A stretch of DNA of 64,000 nucleotides from Dipteris shenzhenensis (GCA_047967505.1 CM106538.1); one strand, 5' to 3'; shown: positions 43,311 to 56,022, counted from the stretch's first letter. Numbers and translations: made by a program. The notes: generated from the letters alone by a model not told the origin.

Positions 43311-44769
43311 GGTATTCCTTTATTGCATGATATGTGTACAACAACCACTTAAATCACCAAAACACGATATGTCATTGGAACATAACTAATAATAAACACT
43401 TGCAGATGATAAAACAAGGAATGGAGAATACAAGATAATGTAATTTACAAAGTGTATTAGATAATCTAATTTACAAACTGTATTAGCAATGCAGGGAAAA
43501 GTCTAGAAGATCTCATCATTGGTCTCTCTTATCTTCTCAATAACCCAAAGTCTACAAGATCTCATCATTGGTCTCTCTTATCTTCACAATAACCCAATTT
43601 TCCACTGCCTCCACATTTGTATCCTCAACATAATTACATTCAAGGAAGAAATTCAAGCAGTCAGACTATTTCTTTATAATTTCTCTGTGAGGCTCTTATT
43701 GTTCTCTCAGCATCCGCATCAAATTGCCCATAATGAGAGCTGCGATAGCGAAGGTTACTTAAGAAGTCTAAGAAATCTTGTCATGCTTTTATAATATGTC
43801 TTAAAATTCTTTCACTCTCTGGGTGGTAGCAAGCTAAGGGTGTCCATTTTTTGACCACTTTCCATGGCTTAGGAGGGGGGAGAACATTCTTTTTTGCACA
43901 CAAATTGGGAAATCTGATCTAGTTCCCTAGGTATTTAGTTCTCGAAGTCTTAAGACAAAATACCACACATGTCTTTGTGCACACAATGGTGTGATCCAAT
44001 TAAAAATTGGAGTTACTTAGAAAAAATTTGTTTGCGGCTGACTTCAGGGTCATTGCGCCTGTCACACTTTTTCACAAATAGACACTATGACACTAAATTC
44101 ACAATGTCTCCCTTGTTATACATCAAATGAAGGTGAAACTCGATAAGAAATGTGTTCACATATGGTGTAACTTAACTTGATTTTTTGGAAGGGTTTATAT
44201 AAATAATACTAATTTTTCTAAATTTATGAAGGACAAAAAAAGGCACATTTTTTTGTACCACAACATTTTTTTAGTATTATGATTAATTGAACAAATCCAA
44301 TTTGATAGAGGGTTAGTGGACACACAAGGTTATGTGTTGGAATTGAAAGATCACAAATTTAACAGTTGGATTTTGAGAGATCTGAGATTAATTTTTACTT
44401 TCACTTGTAAGAGGAGTGATAAAGGAAAATTGAAATAAATATAATAATTTGTGCACATAACCAATTACATCAAAATTCACATATATTAACCTCCTCCACG
44501 TGATGAATCCAAGGAAAAAATTTTGGTTAAATATGACATGGGGAAGGGTCAATTTTGGCCTCCCCATGTTAAAATCCCCCCTTTTAGGGAAAAGGGGCCA
44601 GCCAAGCCAAATACCAAGCCTTATTAGGCTTGGAAAGGTAGGCTTGGTAGATCACCAATCCTAATGGCCACCATTTGGGGGGTGGCATGGTGCACATGTG
44701 GAAGGTTGACTCATTAGACAACTCATCTAAATTGCATCATCATCCTGCCATGTAAGCAAGTTTGACTAT
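43311..44769. other. No gene seen
   Basis: AT-rich non-coding DNA. A direct duplication of AGATCTCATCATTGGTCTCT occurs at 43509 and 43557. The phrase GGTAGCAAGCTAA.GGTGTCCA (43825-43847) matches 13176-13198 and marks a shared repeat fragment. A hairpin with ACATGGGGA/TCCCCATGT stems lies at 44536-44571. Confidence 0.45.
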
Positions 44770-45170
44770 GGCCACCCATGCCACCTCCCCACCTCTTGTC
44801 ACCTCACACATCATCAATGTCCACCTCATTAGCTCACCCTCTTCCACATCATCACACGAGCTACCACATCACCTTGCCACATCACAATGATTTGCCATCT
44901 CACCATTCTCAATTCTGCCACCTCAGCCACGTGTGCCACCTCATCAAGCCACATCATAGGCATGGATGAGCCTAGTCATTAGTCAGCTGCCACCTCAGTA
45001 TTCCACCTCATATTTGCCAACTTATCATTGCCACCTCATGCTGCCATATCTTAAAGCCATGTCACATGCTTGGCCACCTCAGCTTGCTACCTCATGCATG
45101 ATGACCTTAGAGGCATGACACATGATGTGCCACCTCAGCAAACAACAAGCATGGAGCCACATCACCCATC
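44770..45170 (+). repeat. Degenerate CCACCTCA low-complexity tract
   Basis: CCACCTCA or CCACATCA recurs more than 15 times at irregular 15-40 bp spacing, producing His/Pro-rich chance frames. Confidence 0.7.
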
Positions 45171-45237
45171 AACCATGCTCATGCATGCATGCATGAGCGA
45201 GCATGCATGCCCATGGATGCGAATCTTCAAATCGCAT

Positions 45238-45320
45238 GGTTATGCCAATATTGGTGGAATTTCCCCCGCCAAAAAATATGCGTGGAATTTCCCCCGCCAA
45301 AAATTATGCATGGAATTTGA
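45238..45320 (+). repeat. Short direct repeat TGGAATTTCCCCCGCC
   Basis: The motif occurs twice, each followed by AAAAA.TATGC, and partly a third time (TGGAATTTGATTC). The next 480 bp are AT-rich without a gene. Confidence 0.6.
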
Positions 45321-45884
45321 TTCAATAATTAGCATAGGTGAATTGTATTGCTAAATAACTATACCAATACACCATTTTTAAAGCATAGGTTAACATATAA
45401 TATTTGCAACATAGTCAAGATGTTAGTACATAGCATTAGGTTAATATGGTAATAAAATTAAGTGAAAGCATAATATTTGCATAACATAATCAAAATGTTA
45501 GGACATATCATTAGGTTAATTTGGAAATAAATTAAAATTAAACATAATAATATACCATTATATTATGCAAACATGAAATTCGATAGGATTGGATTCCTTG
45601 AAAATTAGTGTAAAAAAATAAAATTATGTCAAATTAGAAGAGCCACTTATTTTGGCAAATCACCACAACAAATAGATTTAGCCAAACTAAATCCAATCAA
45701 ATCCAATCAAGATTTATATTAGAAGAGCCACCAAATCACCACAACCACTAGATTTAGCCAAACTACATCCAATGAAAGCCAATCAAATCCAATGAAGATC
45801 GAGGGGAGGATTGTCCAACCTCTCTATAAGAGACTACTTTTTTAGAACTCATTTCATGCATCCTTTTTTGGAGCCTCTCCATTC

Positions 45885-48800
45885 TTGCCTTCCCATCGCA
45901 TGTCACTTTCTCCTACCTTCATTGAGATGGGTTCTCAAAGCCGTAGATCCAATAGATGTGATAGAAGCAAGAAGCCCCCTACTCATACTCTCGTGGATGA
46001 GGAGAGGAAGAGGAAGGTGCATGAGCGAAAGAGAGTCTCAAGAGTGAGAGCGAGAGCTCGTGCTGCTGATGATGCACCCTTACCCCCACCACCATCTCCC
46101 ACCTCCACCCCCAACTCCCTCCCTCCTCCCCCTCTAGCCCCCCCCCCCCCCCCCACAACCACCTCTGCCTCATCACCCCCTCCCATGCATACTCTCTCCC
46201 CTTCCCCTCCCCCCCATACCCTCTCCAACTCCTTACTCCCCTTCACCTCTTCTCCTCCACCCTTCCTCACCCCCCTCCCCCATCCACTTCCCTCCACTCC
46301 ACCAGGTCTCCATTTGCCTTACATCCCTCCCCCCTCCTTCTTGATCCCCCCTCCATTATTCCCTCTAGCTCTTCCCCCTCCACTCTACCTCCCCCCCCAC
46401 CTCCCCCCTCTAGCTCTACTCCCTCCACTCTACCTCCCACCCCTCCCCCCCCCTCCCCCTCCCCCCTCACCTCCCCCTTGTGATGGATCACGACGTGACT
46501 TGCCTGGGACTACCTTCATCGTGCTAGTAGGATAGTGGAGTCATTCTTCAGTGACATTACACCAGCTTCATAGTTAGCTCTACTATCTTGCATGATAGAT
46601 CACCTTGCCTTGGTGGAGTGTAGGAGGCTTGCTGGTCTTGTTGCATCAAGAGATAGGGAAGTATGTAGCGAGGTCCTTTCTAGTGTTCGTCGGTCCTACG
46701 CATCCATCAAGCGTAGGAACATCGCAGATGCCTTGGCAGCACGTCATGCCATTGTGGTTGCCATTAGTAGACCATAGATGGCTAGCCATGTATGCACCAC
46801 ATCGTGTCTCCTTGACATTGCACCGTGCACATTACAAGCAGGTATGATTAGGAGGCAGAGTCTAGAGGACCATGATGTTGATGCTCTTTGGGCTTCGAGT
46901 GGCCGTGCACCCCATAGCGATCGACTATTGGATGATTGCACTAGGTCCATCATACAATAGTTTTGGGAGGAGCATTGCAGGGCATCTCCAGTGTTCAAGA
47001 AGGCAGTGTGAAAGAGGGTGTCACGTGGTGTGTACATTGAGCATGGTGCATGTTTTTTGGACTGTACCTAGACTGAATTGTACACTCAGTGTAGAGGCAC
47101 ACATGTAGAGGCACACACGGAGGTCAGGATTGGGCAGAGGTCATTTGAGTGGTGCAGGCCATGGTTTGTGTGGTACTCTAGAGAGCGTGACACGTGTTGT
47201 TGTCACTATCATGTTGATTTTGGATTGATGTACGACGTATATCGTTCCCTTGATGGTCACAGGGGAGTGGTTCCTACTAGCCGTCGTGACTTCATTTACT
47301 CCATATTGTGTGCATGAGATGGCGATACTTTGTACCACTCCCTTGATTCTGTAGAGGAGAGGTGTACGGTGTGTGGTCACTTTGCTAGAGTGCCGCGAGT
47401 TCCGCTAGATGTCACTGATGTGGAGATTGTGCCTTGATGATTTTTTAGGGAAGTTGTGCGAGTACATACAGCACTCCCACACTGTGAAGTGGGAGGATCA
47501 ATAGTTCTGTGCTTGCTTGAGCACATTTCCTATAGGGGTGGTTGTCTCGGTGGTGGACTTTGCAGAGAACTATATACCTTTGCACCACAAGCACGAGATC
47601 CAATCGGAGTATTATTTTTTCGAGCAGGTGACATGTGAACGAGTATTGTTCTTACTTGTGTTTTCTTGTGCATTTCATTTATTTCTTTCCGTCATCCTCA
47701 TTGTTTTTTATGTGCCATCTTGTAGGTTGCTATATTTGTGCATATTAGCTATTGTCATGCAGAGGCCCAGGTGGATGGCATTCATAGCACCATGGACTCG
47801 TGCGTCATTGTGTGGGAGTATCACTTCTACATTAGTGATGATCGCTTGCACATACCCATTTTGTGTAGCATTGTTTCAGTCTCCATGATAGTTTCTTGAG
47901 GGATCGGGGGTGTGACATGGTAGTGGTGCTGGGTTTGGTCTGACGGTTGTGGTGGTCAGGTCAAGTCTACCAGGCAGTTTATTGGTTCTACAGATGGCAC
48001 TGCGAGATGGGAATCTCGGTGATGTGGAGCTACTTTGAGACAAGGCTTGGTAAAGGAGAGCATGATGGGGCAGGTGCTTACGTGAAGCATTATTTGCGGC
48101 GGCAACACCAGTTGCATCACAATGCCACTCGCTTTGTCGATGCACGTGATGTGGTGCAATGGTGTACCCAGCACTTAGGCACTAGTGCATTGTCCTCGTA
48201 TCAGTCGCATGATGACAGGGTGGTCATATGGTTTTTTTGGTGTGTGGACGTAGGGGGCATTGATCGGTCTAGGCCTTCTGATTGTCGTACCATGCCTAGC
48301 ACTCTTGATTTACATTCTATCAGGAGCACAGGTGACTCAGACCCCACGATCTTTTCTCATCGCTTTGCATGTTTTTGCTCGGCATGCATCGATGATGATT
48401 GGGGAGGTTGTTCCATGGTGCCATGGGCCGATCCATGGATGCGACGTGTACTTTCCCCCATCCAGCCCTGGGAGGTGGTAATGACGATCAGGATGCAAGG
48501 TTTAGTTCTAGCAGAGATTACGATCAATTGATAGATCTCTTACGTATTGATGACATCTTTGCGGTCATTGCTCTAGAGGGCAATCCTGAGCACGTGGATT
48601 ACTATCTGTTGAGATGCTCTATGGTGAAGAGCATGCTTAACCAGGATGCAGTGGATGGGCATGGGATCCATTTCGATGCTCATGGCATGATCGTAGCTAG
48701 GTACTACTTTGAGCAGGTACATAGGCGTGGTCGCTTCTTCTAGTATTAGGAGTACATGGCAGATCATGAGGCGTACATGTATTCCCATCTTGTTGTTCAT

Positions 48801-48930
48801 TAGGGTTCAGCTGACTCATGTTCATAGCCATAAGATGACATCCACTCCTCGATGGCGCCTTGCTCTTGAGGATCACGAGAGCATACTTGTGACTATTGGC
48901 ATGCGAGCGGATCTTAAGGAGTAGTTTAGC
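45885..48930 (+). pseudogene. Decayed DDE-like transposase (DFAENY/SDGxxGQ family)
   Basis: A TATA-like TCTATAAGAG (near 45818) precedes a frame with a basic start (EERKRKVHERKRVSRVRAR) and a long Pro-rich tract (46080-46485). Further frames hold CRRLAGLVASRDREVC, a Cys cluster RERDTCCCHYHVDF and CTVCGHF. The likely core is STFPIGVVVSVVDFAENY then HEIQSEYYFFEQ. A 98-bp GT-AG intron follows (47628-47725), then VAIFVHISYCHAEAQ, LGLSDGCGGQ and LGKGEHDGAGAYVK. A Cys-rich end, CFCSACIDDDWGGC, and YYLLRC come last. I recall similar uncharacterised proteins in animal and plant genomes with these three acidic motifs but cannot name the superfamily. Frameshifts and stops, including a TAG at 47502-47504, break it. 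Confidence 0.55.
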
Positions 48931-49126
48931 GTATATCATTGTATTGGGGGTTTCTAGTTTATTACATGTCATTGTATTGGATATCTATAGTCTCACATTG
49001 TGAGCGAACCATTGTATTTTGCATGGACTTTTTTTATGCATTTCTCTATATACGACATGATTGGTGCAAGAAGCCATGTAGGGCTGAGATAATGTAAGGT
49101 GTTTTTTGGCACCATATGGCTTTGAG

Positions 49127-49471
49127 TTATATGATATGTAAGCTTGTTAGCTTCTTCATCACTTTATTCATAAAATGAACTCCCTGATCAGATACTATCT
49201 CAATTGGATAGCCAAATCTGGTCATAATATTATAATAGAGGAACTTAGTTGTGCTTGTAGCTATATTATCCCTCAAATAATTTGCTTCCACCCGCTTTGT
49301 ATAGTAATCAGTAGCCACTAGAATATACTTGTTTCCAGTATACCTAGTAGGAGGTTTGATAGGACCCATAAAATCAAGTCTGTTAAGGATCTTGAATATG
49401 TCATTATTATGATTTTCCTTTGCTGCATTTGTAACAAACAAGTGGGGAATCTCATGCTTTAGGGCTGGCAT
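49127..49471 (-). pseudogene. Ty3/gypsy integrase fragment
   Basis: The minus-strand frame reads LDFMGPIKPPTRYTGNKYIL, ATDYYTKRVEA and IEIVSDQGVHF. These are the first and second acidic regions of a gypsy integrase core, with FGYP before the second as usual. The preceding zinc-binding part is only vaguely seen, and the third acidic region is lost after 49127. No LTR or other domains were found nearby, so this is an isolated fragment. Confidence 0.85.
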
Positions 49472-52400
49472 CTGGAGAAAAGATTTATTGAGGAAGTCAA
49501 TGTCATTTTGAGTCTATGCTTATATATAGAAAAAGGGTACATTAGTGAAAACATTATAGATAGGGGTCTTACAAATAGGCCTTGCACACACAAGATATAG
49601 AGAGTTCATAAATACTAAACCCCCCGATGGTTTGGCCTTAATTGAATAAATTTTTTGTATACTGACTTATAAGCCTAGAATATTTTGAGTGCCTTCACGT
49701 TTTGCAAGGACTTTTGATCCTAGGATTTCTAACTTCAAAACATATATATTCTTAGTTCCTCTAATTGTATTAGAACCTCTAATTTTTAGAGTAAACAATT
49801 TGCTTATTAGCATATAAGTCTGTGAGTCTCTTTTAAACATATAATCAATGTAGTATTAATATAAAAAGTTATTCACAATGATGGAAAGTAGTATTAGTTT
49901 TTGGGTGGTATAATGATGGTATTCAAGTTAAGAGAATATGCAGCTTTATGTAGGCTAAGTTGTTATTTACAAGCCATGATCTAGTGGGGCATATAAAGTA
50001 AGAGGATTATAAAGAGAACCAATGAGGGTCTAAAAAATACCAACGTCATGATACTAAATCAATCAAGAAAAAATATTGTATGGTGATGCTTGGGTATTTG
50101 TATCGAAAGATGGTGAAGAGTCTATTCATAACTCTAATTAAGGTGTTAGTTAAGTAAATGAAATGGAGAGTGTACATTTCTTGGTTTATATTACTATATA
50201 AGCATTACATTGGATTTCATTACATAAACTATTCAATCATATATCACTATTTTTGCATGTGATAATCTGAGTTTGGCATTAATAATATGACCTTTGTAAG
50301 CTATTCACTAAGCAAAAAATGACCCCCTTGCTATAATTATCCTCAAATTTGGCACCTACTACAAGCTCACTACAAGGTCAGCTTACAGGTTGGTGATGGA
50401 AACTTTGAGCATTTTTGGATGTTGACCAATACATGTGATTTGAAGGTTTTGCCATGGTTACCTGATAACCTTTTGTTTATAAAAGCACTATAGAAGGTGC
50501 CCTTCAAAACTAAGGGAAACTTAATATTGTCTGCTTACTTTTCTCTTCATTATAAGGCTATTAATAAATTGGTAGATTTTATTTCTTTAACATGCAAAAT
50601 ACCTATTCCATTAAATAAGTCCATATATACTAGCATTTTTAAAGAGTCTTTGTTCTACATCTAGGCCTAAGAAAGTATTTAAAACGTGTAATTTTAGAAA
50701 AAGTCAAAAATTTACATATAATAAAGGATTGGGGATTTGCAAAATTTAAAATGATTTATTTTAAGTCAATATTTTATAAGTGATGTCTCTCAAGTGGCGA
50801 GATCCACTTGCCATTAAGAGGTCATGTAACCATCCGCGTGATCTACATTTAGTATCTCATTTGAACAATTAGAGGTACATGCCTTGAGGTTGTCGTGCAT
50901 AAATTTATTTTTGCAATCAAGCGTCTCACTACAATGTCATTCTTAGCAATATTTTGACCATACTGATCAGCATCATAAATTAATTTGGTGATTTTGACAA
51001 AATATGAAGAGGGGAGAGGAGAAGAGTGGAGATGAGGAGAGAGGGCACAGCTAGAGAGCACACCACAAATGACTAACTGTACACTAGATTTGGTTGAAAA
51101 AATAGAATATATACAAACCCTTTTAGAATCCTGTTGGAAGCTCCTTTGCAATTTATCTGTAAAGTTTTTAATTCAAGCTTTTAACCTCTATCTTGAGAAG
51201 TGTAACAATGTTGAAAGCATAGATCACCTAATGCGTACTGCTTATGATGGGCATCAACATAAAATCTTTGGATCTTTTCCTCTTTGCTTCAAAGTGTGTG
51301 CAAGTGAAAAATATTATTTTCCTATAATAGGCCATTGGAAGCATCCAGCCATACATTACTTTCAAATTGAGTCAAATGTGCAATAAAGACCACAAGGCAG
51401 TTTTTAACCATCTTAAGTATGAAATTTTCACACACACACACACTTACACACTCACAAACATTCATGGTTAGATAGATATAATGTATGTATGGATGCATGC
51501 ATGCATGTATGTATGTATGAATGTCCCCTGATATAGCTGTTAAATAAAATTATAATACAAATATGTATTTTACACCAAAAAATGAAGATAACAATAAGGA
51601 AAGTATGGAATGCCATGAGATGAGTATCTTTCAAAATCTATGAATAGAATTGACTTTAAAGTGTACATAATGCTTGAATTATTGTCATCTTGTATTATAA
51701 TTGGCTTAAATGTTGTATTATATTGCATTTGCAGTATAAACAACTAGAGAAGACATCGTCCAATTAATCTAGTCATTTGCATAAATTTCCATCTTTATAA
51801 AGAGAATATGGAATATGGTACATGGTATCTAAATATCAGTCTAGAGATATTGAAAAAAGAAACCACATTGGAACATTTTAAGCTATTGAGTACGTGGTTA
51901 AAGTTCTACAATTAGTATGACATAGTCAACAAGCATCACATAGGCTTATTTTAATGTTTTTGAAAATGGAGTTCCAACTCTTTGTATTATTAATTTTGAT
52001 GGCGTTGAGCATTCTATTCTTGCCTTTACAACTTGTTGGCGTGGCCAAGTCAAAGAGTATCACATGGGCTTCTTAGTATGTATATGGAAAGAGTAAGTTC
52101 AACTTCTTGTTTAATGATTTTAATGAATTGTTGGCCAACGTTAGCCTTGCATTTAAAGTGAAACATGATCGTGTTGGAAGAAAACTATTTATGTATAAAA
52201 AGAATTTTTAGATGAGTTTTTGAAATTAGCTTATCATGAGAACTATTTAGAAATACCCTTTCAAAACATGTACAAGGAGTGTAGAAATGCTCAAAGCAAA
52301 TTACAAAGGGATTCATACGTTATCGAATATTTCGGTCTACATAAACCTGCAATTCCAAGCGCACTTTCTGCGTGTTTGACATAATTAATAGTTTGCTTTA
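49472..52400. other. AT-rich DNA; no recognised gene
   Basis: A 105-codon + frame at 51069-51386 (YDGHQHKIFGSFPLCFKVC) has ordinary amino-acid balance but no known motif. A (CA)n run lies at 51431-51443 and an ATGT/GCAT microsatellite at 51481-51524. The rest is non-coding. Confidence 0.45.
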
Positions 52401-52433
52401 AGACGCACTAAAAATGTGAGCTTGGAATAGATG

Positions 52434-52485
52434 CCATGGCACTTGTTTATACCAATCTTTCAATGCAAGATTTAAAGTATGTGTA
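52434..52485 (-). repeat. Isolated 52-bp fragment of the hAT transposase
   Basis: These 52 bases are the exact reverse complement of 12558-12609, encoding THTLNLALKDWYKQVPW. Sequence on either side is unrelated to the hAT copy. It lies about 680 bp upstream of the sugar transporter start. Confidence 0.85.
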
Positions 52486-52958
52486 TAATAAACATGTTTT
52501 AAAATGTCATCGGCGTACATGATGGCATGATCAAATATATAGGACACTTTTGTACTAATTTTAGTTGAATGTAAATATAAAGGGTTGAAGAAGGTAATAA
52601 ATAAAGTTTGGGATATGGAATACATCATAATGTTACTATAAATAATGAAAGAATGGCTACTAGTGATGAAAAGTCTAAGTGAAGTGGGACCTCATAGGAG
52701 TTCCAAGATAATGGAAGTCCGCAGCTACGAAATTTTAGAAATATAAGTTGGGCCCTTCCCGAAAGCGTGGAGTTGGTGTAACATCTTACCACAAGGCAAT
52801 GGAGCTGGAGCGAGTAAGATCGCATCGAGATAAGGTCCCGTCCTTATATGTAAAGTCATAAATAAGGACAAATTTGTGGCGACCGGCGAACAGTAACTGG
52901 GAGGAAGACCGGAAGCCCTGCACGTCCCAACCCAACCTGTGATGAAGCAGAAGATTGA

Positions 52959-52968
52959 TATTAAATAA
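52959..52968 (+). promoter_or_regulatory. Possible TATA element of the STP gene, followed by a GAGA tract
   Basis: TATTAAATAAG is followed by a purine GAGAGAG tract (52980-53030), common near plant transcription starts. An upstream ATG at 53043 would open a 60-codon frame overlapping the STP start. Whether it is in the mRNA is unknown. Confidence 0.35.
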
Positions 52969-53164
52969 GAGAGTGTGAGAAACACAGAGCGAGAGTGAGT
53001 GAGAGAAGAGAGAGCGAGAGAGAGAGAGGGGTCTAAACTTCTATGACACAGCTGCGCCACAATATTATTCTGGGAGGACAACGGACTTCTCCATACACGT
53101 CTATCGGAGACCCTCCCGCCTTCTGTAACTTCGTCTGCAACTCGTACCTCACCAACTCATCGTC

Positions 53165-55017
53165 ATGGAACTTCCTACTCCCAAATCTGCTCCCCCCTAC
53201 ACTGCACACATTACACCCTACGTAATTTTCACTTGCATCATGGCAGCCAGCGGAGGCTTTATGTATGGCTATGATCTCGTCGTCGCAGGTGATTAGTTCC
53301 AGCTGGTACCCCCGTTCTTTTCTGAGCAATTCACTGTAACTCGTGATTATCTTGCAACGAGCTCATTTGTTTCTGCACCATTGCCTGCTCCTGAGGTCGT
53401 TGACGTTATAGTACAACGAACTAATGTATGGAGTATTTGACGCAGGTGGTATTGCTATCATGAACGATTTTCTGGAGAAGTTCTACCCCCATGTGCTCAG
53501 ACATAAGGAAAATTCGAACGAGAACAACTATTGCAAGTATCGAAACCAAGTGTTTCAGCTGTTCGCTTCCTGTCTTTACCTCGCTGCTCTGCTCGCAACC
53601 TTCCTCGCGTCCCCTATCACGAGGAAATTCGGGCGGAAAGCCACGATGCTGATAGCAGGCCTACTCTTCATCCTGGGCACAGTTCTGGGCGCTGCTGCCG
53701 AGAACCTCGGAATGTTAATGGCCGGTCGCTCCCTTGTGGGTTGTGGTATTGGATTCGCTAATCAGGTAGTAAACTTTTGCCTCTCAGCTCTCTTCCGAGT
53801 TTATTCCAACTCTTTCTGACTTGTTCTTCCATCACTTGCAGGCCGTTCCTCTGTATCTGTCTGAAATTGCTCCGCCCCGCTGGCGAGGCGGATTGAATTA
53901 TCTTTTCGTTGTGTATGTTACCTTCGGTATTTTTGCAGGGAATATAGTGAACTATTTTGCTGCCAAAATCCATCCATGGGGATGGCGCCTTTCTCTTGGT
54001 GTGGCCGGCATCCCAGCCCTTATGCTTGCAGTTTTCAGTCTGCTGGTGGTTGAGACCCCCAGCAGTTTAATAGAGAGAGGCCGTTATGACCAGGCAAAAC
54101 TAGTACTGCGAAGGATTAGAGGCTGTAATGAAATAGATCCCGAATTTGATGACCTGGTAGATGCGAGCCAGATCGCGCAAAGGGTGGGAAATCCATTTAG
54201 AAACTTGCTGAAAAGGCAAAACAGGCCACAGCTAGTCTTGGCAATTGCCTTTCCATTGTTTTCACAATTAACAGGAGACGACGCTGTTTTATTCTACGGA
54301 ACTTTTCTGTTCAAGACGGCAGGTTTCAAGGACAACACAGCTCTGTACTCTGCGGTCATCCTTGGGGGCGGTGGCTTTGCAGCCGCTTGTGCAATAGCAT
54401 TAGTAGTTGACAAAGCCGGCCGCAAAAGACTTCTCCTTGTTGGGTGTGCCGTCATGTGTTCAGCCATGGTAAATAAGCTCTTTCCCACAATATGCAATTA
54501 ATGCTTTGGAATTTTCCTTTGCAAGTGGAGCTTTGCAATATCTAACGGCTGTTGAGGGCCGTTATCTGGATTTCAGCTCGTCATGGCCATCATCTTTGGA
54601 GTAAGTTTACCAGCAAACACTCAGAGCCTACCTCGCGGCGAAGGCATATTGGAGGTGGTGATGTTGTGCTTGTTTCAGGTGACGTTTGCGGGCACATGGG
54701 GACCATTAGGCTGGCTAATTCCCAGCGAGATCTTCCCGCAGGATATACGATCAGCAGGACTGAGCGTGACAGTGTTTGTGAACATGCTATTCAAGTTCTT
54801 GATAGCACAAACATTTTTGTCCATGTTGTGTGCGTTCAAGTTCGGGATCTTCTTATTCTTTGCGGCGTGGTTGGTGATAATGAGCGTATTTACGCTACTA
54901 TTTGTTCCTGAGACGAAGGGCATCCCCATAGACAAGATGGAAGTGCTATGGAGAGATCACTGGTTCTGGAAAAGGATAGTTCCTTCAACAGAAAAGGCAA
55001 AGGTAAACTCCGTGTAG
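53165..55017 (+). CDS. Monosaccharide/H+ symporter of the STP (MFS sugar porter) family
   Basis: Four exons, 53165-53288, 53446-53765, 53842-54468 and 54577-55017, have GT-AG introns and join in frame to 503 residues, the usual STP length. The start is the ATG giving MELPTPKSAPPY. Visible family marks are GYD (D37), the first lid Cys in NNYCKY (C71), RKFGRK, GRSLVG with NQAVPLYLSE, LIERGR, DKAGRKR, GPLGWLIPSEIFP, the second lid Cys in LSMLCAF (C442) and the terminal VPETKGIPI. About 12 membrane segments are expected, in the plasma membrane, importing hexose with protons. Unusual: the sugar-binding QQLTGIN is SQLTGDD (289-295), and the later Asn position in TM8 is Gly, so substrate range may differ. 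No stop or frameshift was found. It is the only intact cellular gene here. Confidence 0.88.
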
Positions 55018-55035
55018 ACCCCTTGTAGAATCATG

Positions 55036-55054
55036 AATAAATATCGTGAATAAA
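55036..55054 (+). terminator. Polyadenylation signals of the STP gene
   Basis: Two AATAAA hexamers (55036-55041 and 55049-55054) lie 19-37 bases after the stop codon. Confidence 0.6.
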
Positions 55055-55149
55055 CAACAAGGATGCACACCCCTTTAGGGGATATGTAAGTACGAATCAT
55101 CCAATACTAACGAAAGTTGTCGGAAGGGGCAATAACCTTAAGGAGTTCT

Positions 55150-55560
55150 TAGTGTTTCATCATGGACGCTGTTTCCTTCGTTTCTAAATTAAAGAGTGTA
55201 CCCTCGATATTGTTATTACCATATCAATTACTCTCGATATTAGTTCAAATAATCTCAATATTTTCTTCCACATTAACTCAAATAATGTCGGTAAAAGTGT
55301 TGATATTTGCATCAATAAGGCTCTTTAAAAAACACCATCAATAATCTGCAAAGTTTGAAAATTTTAGGCAAGTGTGGGGTTTCACCTGCACCTTGCAACA
55401 AGGAGGTTATATGCAAATGTTTTCATGACCAAAAATATTTTCTATCAACGTTGTCCTCCATTCTCTAATCAATCTGAGCCTCACTGGAATCTTCCAAGTT
55501 GCTCTCATGAGATTGATGCTCATCTTCTCGATCATCTGTGGCTAGGTCTTGCACATCTTT
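55150..55560 (+). repeat. Dispersed repeat, copy 1
   Basis: The right half (55285-55550) matches the DNA around the LINE insertion site (56330-56362 joined to 62645-62880): GTTGATATTTGCATC, CATC.ATAATCT, GGGGTTTCACC, CAAATGTTTT, CCAAAAATAT.TTCTATCAA and ATGAGATTGATGCTCATC. No coding function was seen. Confidence 0.7.
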
Positions 55561-56022
55561 AGCACATAAATTGAATTTTCTTAAAGAAACTCTCTACATA
55601 ACTCAAACTTCCAAAACTCTCATAGAAAGGTGTATGGAAAGTGCTAGCTTCGAACACATTTATTTGTTGATCTTCCATTTCATGCTCCACTTTCACATCT
55701 CCAAATACATGTCGATTTATAGGTGTAACTTGAATCACAAATCACTAATAGATTAGACACCATTGATTCAAAATATCATAACCTTTCATGGGTTGAAAAA
55801 CCACCTAAGACATAGTTGAAAAAAAATCATGATATGTTCAAGCAAGCTTTAATGATATCCAGAGATAAAATATCAATATAAGAAAAATGCTTTAATTATC
55901 GCCTACTTCAACACTATTCATCGACGCTTAGTAATTACATTCTTAAAAAAAGTGGCATCCATTATTATTAAGTGCCAAGATGACATTATGTTGATACTTG
56001 CATCAACATTTTCGTCAATATC
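55561..56022. other. No gene seen
   Basis: AT-rich sequence between the dispersed repeat and MITE copy 3. Confidence 0.5.

Noticed and set aside
45979-46491. Gly-rich minus-strand ORFs (for example 46297-45983)
   Set aside because: They are the reverse reading of the Pro-rich CCT/CCC tract and show no conserved motif.
53043-53225. Short ORF beginning at 53043 as an independent gene
   Set aside because: It overlaps the STP start codon in another frame and shows no protein-like features. At most it is an upstream ORF.
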